DNA from: CANHEE01 sp043777755
GTDB lineage: Bacteria; Bacteroidota; Bacteroidia; Chitinophagales; Saprospiraceae
Length of the DNA stretch: 20,122 bases
Direction of reading: 5' to 3'
Assembly (NCBI GenBank): GCA_043777755.1
Contig: JAYWHK010000264.1
Span: forward strand, 1-20,122
Shown here one piece after another: positions 15,747-20,122 of the stretch (the first letter of the stretch is position 1; every line of letters begins with the position of its first letter). The translations under genes and the position numbers were made by a program. The notes beneath the pieces were generated by a model, which was not told where the DNA came from, made no database searches, and saw only the letters and a program-made list of their open reading frames with translations.

Positions 15747-16897
15747 AATGTTCCATTTTTATATTTTTCAAAAGCATCATTTAAAATAGCATCTAATTCT
15801 GATTCATTGAAATGTTTCTTGTTGTTTTTTTCTTTTTCTTTACTCAAAATTGCACGAATCTTACTTTCCAAATAATTTTCTGAGGTATCTAAATTGGCTG
15901 TTTCATGCTGTGAAATCTCCATAAAAGCATTGTCCAAATCAAACAAAGACGATGTAATTATATTGTTTGCCATCATACCAGCGAATTTTTCACAAGGCAT
16001 TGGTTCACTGACATTCGTTTGCCCATTTTCTTTATATACTTTATAAAAAACGGCATCTTTCGAGGCAGAAAGTAACATTGTTGGGCTATGTGTAGTGAAG
16101 AAAAACTGAATATTTGGAAACCAAGTACGCAATTTTTTCACTAAATTACGTTCCCATTTTGGATGTAAATGTAAATTGATCTCATCAACCAAAACAATCC
16201 CTTCAAAATCTTGAATTTTAGTTATATTCGATTGATTATCAGCCAGTCGTGCAACTAGATCCGCCACCCAAGTCATCACACTTTTAAAACCATCAGATAA
16301 CTGCTCAAACTCTAACTTTGTATCTCTTTCAAAAAATAAAACCTTACTTCCTTCGATCTTGATTTTTACATCGTTGTCTAATATTTCTTCTAATAATTTT
16401 ATTGCATTTTCAATATTAATAGTAGCGTTTTGTCCTTCTAATTTTAAATCTTTCAGCCATTGCGTAGGCGATTTCAAAGCCCTGCTATTATCAAATAATG
16501 TTAAATACCCTTGAGTGCCATAGCCATCTTTACCTCCCTTGTCAGCGGTACTTTTATTACGATTTGCGCCATAAGCAAAAATACTGTAGAAAAAATCTTT
16601 GCCTTTAAGGAGCTCGTAAAGCCTATCTCCATTGTAATCCGCTACAAAATTAGGATTAGCATTTAAACAATTTTTTATTTTGCCTACTTCTTCTGTATCA
16701 AAAAAACTTTCATAATTTGGACTATTAAGTTTAGAGTTCACAAAAGCTAACAAAACCGCCTGTAAAACTAACGTTTTCCCATCGCCATTTTCGCCTAAAA
16801 AGTATATTTCCTTTGATTGAGATAATCCACTCAAAGTAATATTTTTAATTGAAAAATAATTTTTAACTTGTATAAATTCTAAATGTATATTATCCAT
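15743..16897 (-). CDS. ptuA: ABC/SMC-like ATPase, PtuA-like (Septu system)
   Basis: A 384-residue ATPase of the RecF/AAA_21 type. Walker A is GENGDGKT (35-42), a short ABC-like signature is LSDGFKS (200-206), Walker B with its signature tail is GIVLVDEINLHLHP (233-246), and the switch histidine lies in TTHSP (268-272). The N-terminus FIQVKNYFSIKNITLSGLS is the usual opening strand. The C-terminal 50 residues are charged and helical and may contact PtuB. It is at the short end for PtuA proteins. It lies 40 bases after the second PD-(D/E)XK gene and overlaps ptuB by four bases, so the four genes probably form one operon. The Septu assignment rests on the ATPase plus HNH pairing. Confidence 0.85.
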   Translation of the reverse strand: MDNIHLEFIQVKNYFSIKNITLSGLSQSKEIYFLGENGDGKTLVLQAVLLAFVNSKLNSPNYESFFDTEEVGKIKNCLNANPNFVADYNGDRLYELLKGKDFFYSIFAYGANRNKSTADKGGKDGYGTQGYLTLFDNSRALKSPTQWLKDLKLEGQNATINIENAIKLLEEILDNDVKIKIEGSKVLFFERDTKLEFEQLSDGFKSVMTWVADLVARLADNQSNITKIQDFEGIVLVDEINLHLHPKWERNLVKKLRTWFPNIQFFFTTHSPTMLLSASKDAVFYKVYKENGQTNVSEPMPCEKFAGMMANNIITSSLFDLDNAFMEISQHETANLDTSENYLESKIRAILSKEKEKNNKKHFNESELDAILNDAFEKYKNGTL

Positions 16898-16937
16898 TTT
16901 AGTATGTTTATTTTATTTTTTGATAAAAATCTCATTA

Positions 16938-17597
16938 TCAAACATTTATCTTTTTTTCAAACAATATTTTTACTTTTTTCAAAATCGCTACAATGTCAAA
17001 AAGGTCAGCTTGTGTGGCCACATAAGCATCGCTCACGGCATATTCTTTGCCTTGTAAAACGACAAAAAACCAATTGCGCCCGACGATATAACAACCGTAA
17101 ATAGGTTCATCTGGTTCGTTGTTCAAGTGCTGTGCGACATACATTTCTATCAACAATTGCCCCATCGGGTCATTGTTTGTACCACTTTCTTGTTTGTATT
17201 CTTGCAGGAAAAAAATAGGCGATTTCGCAATTTGCCTTCCTTTGGCAATCATAGCATCTACTCTACCTTTTATTTCTTTATCATTAATTATTGTGGACAA
17301 AGAATGATTAAAAAAAGTGCGATACGTTTCTTGCTGTAAATCAATGACTTCTAAAATTGGACCAATGAAAATAATACTCATGTCAAACTCATTCCAAGCA
17401 TCAGCCATACGCAACAAACGTGTTTGTAAACGTAATAAAATTACTTTTTCTTCTTCATTTACATTAGGTTCGACTTTCAAAAAGGCAGTTAAATAGTCTG
17501 GAAAGTTAAAATTTCTTTCTAATCCGAACTCTTCCTCTACTTCTTCTGATTTCCACTTCTCAAAAGACTTGTATTTTTCTATTGCTGCTTTTGCCAT
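16938..17597 (-). CDS. PD-(D/E)XK nuclease-like protein (paralogue B, tandem copy)
   Basis: A 219-residue protein with D114 in GRVDAMIAKG, E133-Y-K135 in FFLQEYKQES, and Q147 in GQLLIEMYVAQ, the core residues of PD-(D/E)XK nucleases. It is about 79% identical by hand alignment to the gene just upstream (17619-18278); residues 127-162 and 167-189 around and after the active site are unchanged, while the N-terminal 110 residues hold most differences. The conserved catalytic residues argue that it is still selected. It sits between its twin (21-base gap) and ptuA (40-base gap). A role in the same defence response as the Septu pair is inference from position. Confidence 0.82.
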   Translation of the reverse strand: MAKAAIEKYKSFEKWKSEEVEEEFGLERNFNFPDYLTAFLKVEPNVNEEEKVILLRLQTRLLRMADAWNEFDMSIIFIGPILEVIDLQQETYRTFFNHSLSTIINDKEIKGRVDAMIAKGRQIAKSPIFFLQEYKQESGTNNDPMGQLLIEMYVAQHLNNEPDEPIYGCYIVGRNWFFVVLQGKEYAVSDAYVATQADLFDIVAILKKVKILFEKKINV

Positions 17598-17618
17598 ATT
17601 ATTACAATTTATTGATTA

Positions 17619-18278
17619 TCAAATATTTATCTTTTTTTCAAACAACATTTTCACTTTTTTTAAAATAGCTACAATGTCAAAAAGGTCAGATTCACTGGCA
17701 TTATAAGCATTGCTCACAGCATATTCTTTGCCTTGTAAAACGACAAAAAACCAGTTGCGCCCGACGATATAACAACCATAAACGGGTTCGTAAGGTTCAT
17801 TGTTCAAGTGTTGCGCCACATACATTTCGATGAGCAATTGTCCCATAGGGTCGTTGTTTGTACCGCTTTCTTGCTTATATTCTTGTAGAAAAAAAATAGG
17901 ATTTTCAGGTATTTGCCAGCCTTTTGCCAACATACAATCTATTCGTCCAGTAATCTCTTTCCCATTAAAATTGGCTTTTAGAGTATGATTAAAAAAAGTG
18001 CGATAGTTTTCTTTTTGTAAATCAATCATTCCTAAAATTGGACCGATAAAAGCAATGCTCATATCAAATTCGTTCCAAGCTTCCGCCATGCGAAAAAGTA
18101 ATTTTTGGAATCCTTCTAAAATTACTCGCTCACTTTCATTGACATTTGGCTCAACACTCAAAAAAGAAGTTAAATAATCAGGAAAATTAAAACTCCTTTT
18201 TAATCCAAATTCTTTATCTACTTCTTGAGATTTCCACTTCTCAAAAGACTTATACTTTTCTATTGTTGCTCTTGCCAT
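17619..18278 (-). CDS. PD-(D/E)XK nuclease-like protein (paralogue C, first gene of the cluster)
   Basis: A 219-residue twin of the next gene, with identical motif spacing: D114 (GRIDCMLAKG), E133-Y-K135 and Q147. Its spacer and leader sequence (TAATTTATTAATTATCAA before the ATG) resembles that before the next gene (CAATTTATTGATTATCAA), so the duplicated unit of about 681 bases included the upstream region. It is the first gene of the apparent operon, so the operon promoter must lie in 18279-18369 or within the transposable element beyond; no exact TAnnTTTG is seen there on this strand. The start ATG is supported by alignment with both paralogues. Confidence 0.82.
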   Translation of the reverse strand: MARATIEKYKSFEKWKSQEVDKEFGLKRSFNFPDYLTSFLSVEPNVNESERVILEGFQKLLFRMAEAWNEFDMSIAFIGPILGMIDLQKENYRTFFNHTLKANFNGKEITGRIDCMLAKGWQIPENPIFFLQEYKQESGTNNDPMGQLLIEMYVAQHLNNEPYEPVYGCYIVGRNWFFVVLQGKEYAVSNAYNASESDLFDIVAILKKVKMLFEKKINI

Positions 18279-18360
18279 TTTATTGTAATTTATTAATTAT
18301 CAAACACTTATATATTTTAAAACAATTATCCAATATCTATTTACACCTTGTGTATTTGTT

Positions 18361-18369
18361 TTAACGCAT
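18361..18369. repeat. Target-site duplication of the outer element, left copy
   Basis: TTAACGCAT here is repeated exactly at 18745-18753 on the other side of the element. The nine-base length equals that of the inner insertion. Confidence 0.75.
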
Positions 18370-18415
18370 CAGCTATTCTCGGTATTAAAAAAATAAAAAT
18401 GTGTAAACGTCATTT

Positions 18416-18448
18416 TTTGTCCATTTCAGGCATTTTTAAGTATTTTTG
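18416..18448 (+). promoter_or_regulatory. Consensus Bacteroidota promoter inside the outer MITE copy
   Basis: TTTG (18416-18419), 21 bases, TATTTTTG (18441-18448): exact matches to both Bacteroidota boxes. It points away from the Septu-like cluster, toward 19057. Confidence 0.55.
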
Positions 18449-18514
18449 CATTTTTTGCTTTTTCAAAATGACTAAAAAAACTTACAAATATTGCTTTTTT
18501 TCTACCAAAAAGGC

Positions 18515-18697
18515 CAGCTATTCTCGGTATTAAAAAAATAAAAATGTGTAAACGTCATTTTTTGTCCATTTCAGGCATTTTTAAGTATTTTTGTATTTTT
18601 TGCTTTTTCAAAATGACTAAAAAAACTTACAAATATTGCTTTTTTTCTACCAAAAAGGCTTTACATATTTAATAAAAGCTAATACCGAGAATAGCTG
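18515..18697. mobile_element. MITE, inner copy (183 bases), inserted in an identical copy of itself
   Basis: A complete element with the same 18-base terminal repeats (18515-18532 and 18680-18697). It is flanked by CAAAAAGGC at 18506-18514 and 18698-18706, a nine-base target duplication; the same nine bases occur uninterrupted inside this inner copy at 18651-18659. The inner copy differs from the outer at one visible position (T18594 against C18449), so the insertion is recent. Confidence 0.88.
18561..18593 (+). promoter_or_regulatory. Consensus Bacteroidota promoter inside the inner MITE copy
   Basis: The same TTTG-N21-TATTTTTG arrangement repeated at 18561-18564 and 18586-18593. Confidence 0.55.
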
Positions 18698-18744
18698 CAA
18701 AAAGGCTTTACATATTTAATAAAAGCTAATACCGAGAATAGCTG

Positions 18745-18753
18745 TTAACGCAT
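18745..18753. repeat. Target-site duplication of the outer element, right copy
   Basis: TTAACGCAT, identical to 18361-18369. Confidence 0.75.
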
Positions 18754-18762
18754 CAAACGTAG

Positions 18763-18894
18763 CGTTTTTTTCGATATATAAAATTAGCCATTTTAACTAT
18801 CCTCAGTACTTGGACAACATTAATATTAGTAGTTGCTTATGCTACAAAAATATGGTTTTATACTGAAAAAAGTAAAAAAGCTATAAATAAATAA
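18763..18894 (+). pseudogene. Possible 3' remnant of a small membrane protein gene
   Basis: An open frame without a start codon encodes a hydrophobic stretch of about 21 residues (LAILTILSTWTTLILVVAYA) followed by a basic tail (TKIWFYTEKSKKAINK) and stop. This looks like a transmembrane helix with a cytosolic end. The upstream stop TAG (18760-18762) and the transposable element beyond leave no room for an N-terminus. The region 18745-19056 has no other recognisable gene. Confidence 0.3.
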
Positions 18895-19008
18895 TATTTT
18901 CCACTAAATTCTATTCTTATTTTTTTGGCATTAAAAAGGTTTAAAATTTTCATAATCAGTATTTTATGACTAAATTTTAAATTATTTTTTTTGATAAAAG
19001 CCATAAAT

Positions 19009-19016
19009 TATTTTTG
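19009..19016 (+). promoter_or_regulatory. Bacteroidota -7 box of the 307-residue secreted protein gene
   Basis: TATTTTTG, an exact TAnnTTTG, 40 bases upstream of the ATG. A TTTG lies upstream at 18990-18993 but only 15 bases away, shorter than usual. Confidence 0.45.
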
Positions 19017-19056
19017 TAAATATTAAACACTTTATATACCTTCGAAAAAAATTTAA

Positions 19057-19980
19057 ATGATGCAAAAAATAATAATTTTACTTCTCGCCTTCTTCTTAGC
19101 TAAAAATTGCTTTGCACAAGTAGAATTTGCCACTAACGGTGCGACTTGGCGATATACAGAAGGGAATGGCTCATTTTCTGGTTATACCTCAGGTACAACT
19201 GAATATAAATACTCAGGTGACTCTATTTTACTGGGCAAAAAATGTAAAAAATTTTTTAAAACATACCTCTCAAATAAAAATGGGGCTATAACAAGTAGTA
19301 CAGAAAAAACACCATATCTAATTTATCAAGATGGCAAAAAAATATACCGCTTAGTTGGAAATAATTTTCAGTTGGCTTATGATTTCAGTGCTAAAATTGG
19401 TGACACCATCCTGATAAAAAATGGTACTTCCTATTACTATAAAATGCTCATTACCAATATTATAAATGAAAAAATTGGCAATGACACTTTGAAAAAATTT
19501 CAATATAAATTGTTCTGCACCAGCGGCGCATTAACATCTTCTACTCATTTTTACCAAGAAAAAATTGGGTTTTTAAAAGAACGTTTATTCCCTGACAATG
19601 TTTTACCTTGTGTATCAGATGGCAATCCAACTGGTCAGATTCGTTGTTATAAAGACAATGCAACGACTGAAATTTTGTTAGACAAAACCTATCCTTGCGA
19701 TTATGTTCCATTGGTTTCAACTTTTGATCATGTATCAAATTCAGCCATCAATGTTTTTGCCGATAAAATAAACAAAAAACTACGCTTGACTTTTGAGGAA
19801 AATACAGAAGTGAATCGCTTTGTTTTATTTGATATAAAAGGTTCATTAATCATTGATAATCAGATAATTAACGCTAACAATTCATACGATACAAATATTG
19901 AAGACCTCCCAGAAGGAATATACTTTTGGCAAGTTTTTTCTAACAAAAAATTAATAAAATCAGGTAAAGTACTGTACTAA
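19057..19980 (+). CDS. Secreted protein with T9SS type A-like sorting tail
   Basis: A 307-residue exported protein. Residues 1-20 form a signal peptide (MMQKIIILLLAFFLAKNCFA, cleavage before Q21); the start could be either of two adjacent ATG codons (19057 or 19060). The mature domain, about 21-215, is beta-rich and begins NGATWRYTEGN; it resembles other Bacteroidota secreted proteins that open with a WxY motif and then describe a hydrolysable or binding beta-fold, but no catalytic motif is visible. Residues about 226-307 resemble the type A T9SS sorting domain (NRFVLFDIKGSLIIDNQ, then LPEGIYFWQVFSNKKLIKSGKVLY). Surface or secreted location is well supported; function is unknown. Confidence 0.85.
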   Translation: MMQKIIILLLAFFLAKNCFAQVEFATNGATWRYTEGNGSFSGYTSGTTEYKYSGDSILLGKKCKKFFKTYLSNKNGAITSSTEKTPYLIYQDGKKIYRLVGNNFQLAYDFSAKIGDTILIKNGTSYYYKMLITNIINEKIGNDTLKKFQYKLFCTSGALTSSTHFYQEKIGFLKERLFPDNVLPCVSDGNPTGQIRCYKDNATTEILLDKTYPCDYVPLVSTFDHVSNSAINVFADKINKKLRLTFEENTEVNRFVLFDIKGSLIIDNQIINANNSYDTNIEDLPEGIYFWQVFSNKKLIKSGKVLY

Positions 19981-20024
19981 ACAGTCATAAGTTTAATAGT
20001 TTCTGAAAACTACGGAGACGTTTA

Positions 20025-20080
20025 AAAATCGTAGATTTTTGAACAAACTCTGCGTTCTCTGCGCCTCTGCGTGGTCTAAA
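20025..20080. repeat. Degenerate dispersed intergenic repeat, copy 2
   Basis: A short hairpin, AAAAATC-GTA-GATTTTT, is followed by CAAACTCTGCGTTC (20044-20057) and CTCTGCGCCTCTGCGTGG. Hairpin and 14-base motif match copy 1 near 7552-7650 (13 of 14 bases). Repeated CTCTGCG phrases of this kind are widespread non-coding sequences in several phyla. Confidence 0.45.
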
Positions 20081-20083
20081 AAT

Positions 20084-20102
20084 AAATTCTCAAAGAGAAT
20101 TT
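20084..20102 (+). terminator. Weak AT-rich hairpin after the 307-residue protein gene
   Basis: AAATTCTC (20084-20091) pairs with GAGAATTT (20095-20102) around a three-base loop, followed by an AT-rich run. It lies about 100 bases past the stop codon, so assignment as the terminator is tentative. Confidence 0.35.
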
Positions 20103-20122
20103 TAATAAATAATTTCACGCAA

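Larger units (their letters stand above)
18370..18744. mobile_element. Miniature inverted-repeat element (MITE), outer copy interrupted by the inner copy
   Basis: The element is bounded by perfect 18-base terminal inverted repeats, CAGCTATTCTCGGTATTA at 18370-18387 and its complement at 18727-18744. Partial symmetry (AAATRTGTAAA) continues to about 38 bases inside each end. Removing the inner copy and one nine-base duplication leaves 183 bases, exactly the length of the inner copy. It has no transposase gene, so it must be moved in trans. Nine-base duplications are known for several families (IS1, and members of IS4); the family cannot be named from the ends alone. It lies 92 bases upstream of the PD-(D/E)XK / Septu-like cluster. 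Confidence 0.88.

Noticed and set aside
14937..16897. Classical restriction-modification system
   Set aside because: There is an ATPase and an HNH nuclease but no methyltransferase or specificity subunit in the window; the pair fits Septu better.
9735..18278. PD-(D/E)XK genes as transposase-type proteins (Rpn family)
   Set aside because: Lengths and motif context (GRxDxMxAKG, LQEYKxESG, GQLLIEM) do not match the Rpn proteins I know, and no inverted ends flank the genes. A profile search could overturn this.
18370..18744. CRISPR-like or simple tandem repeat array
   Set aside because: There are only two copies of each unit, they are inverted at the ends, and the whole block is fully explained by one MITE inserted in another with nine-base duplications.
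18279..18760. Retron msr-msd RNA upstream of the PtuA/PtuB-like pair, as in Ec78-type retrons
   Set aside because: No reverse transcriptase gene exists in the window, and the structured repeats belong to the transposable element rather than to a retron RNA.

Overview
The window is AT-rich DNA from a member of the Bacteroidota, most likely a gliding or type IX-secreting lineage such as Cytophagales or Saprospirales (the exact taxon is inference). The evidence is two proteins with type A type IX secretion (T9SS) sorting tails, one with a gliding-motility (type B) tail, several Bacteroidota -7 boxes (TAnnTTTG), and little Shine-Dalgarno use. Core genes are lipB (615-1340, minus) and glnS (11846-13504, minus). 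No rRNA, tRNA, CRISPR array or transposase gene was seen.

Layout. 1-614: a small orphan ORF, a strong hairpin terminator and a pair of palindromic repeats. 615-1650: lipB, then a 310-base spacer with a large nested inverted repeat. 1651-5604: a 1317-residue secreted multidomain protein. 5997-7430: a DUF234-type AAA ATPase with a wHTH and nuclease-like tail, preceded by two identical operator-like inverted repeats. 7736-9688: a secreted propeller-like protein with a gliding-motility C-terminus. 9735-13504 (all minus): glnS, an ATP-grasp gene, and two PD-(D/E)XK nuclease-like genes; a diverged second copy of the glnS 3' end lies just after the ATP-grasp gene. 13526-14608: two lipoproteins. 14713-18278 (all minus): a compact gene cluster of two tandem PD-(D/E)XK paralogues, a PtuA-like ATPase and a PtuB-like HNH nuclease overlapping by 4 bases, and a tiny secreted protein. 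18370-18744: a miniature transposable element inserted into an identical copy of itself. 19057-19980: a secreted protein with a T9SS tail.

The most interesting region is 14713-18744. The ATPase/HNH pair matches the core of the Septu anti-phage system, and its likely operon begins with two nuclease-like genes not part of textbook Septu. A third paralogue (9735-10403) sits with a different PD-(D/E)XK protein downstream of an ATP-grasp gene inserted behind glnS, and a 24-base copy of the paralogues' 3' end sits alone at 13886-13909. Together these suggest a defence or accessory island built by repeated duplication. The link between the PD-(D/E)XK genes and defence is inference from family motifs and gene order.
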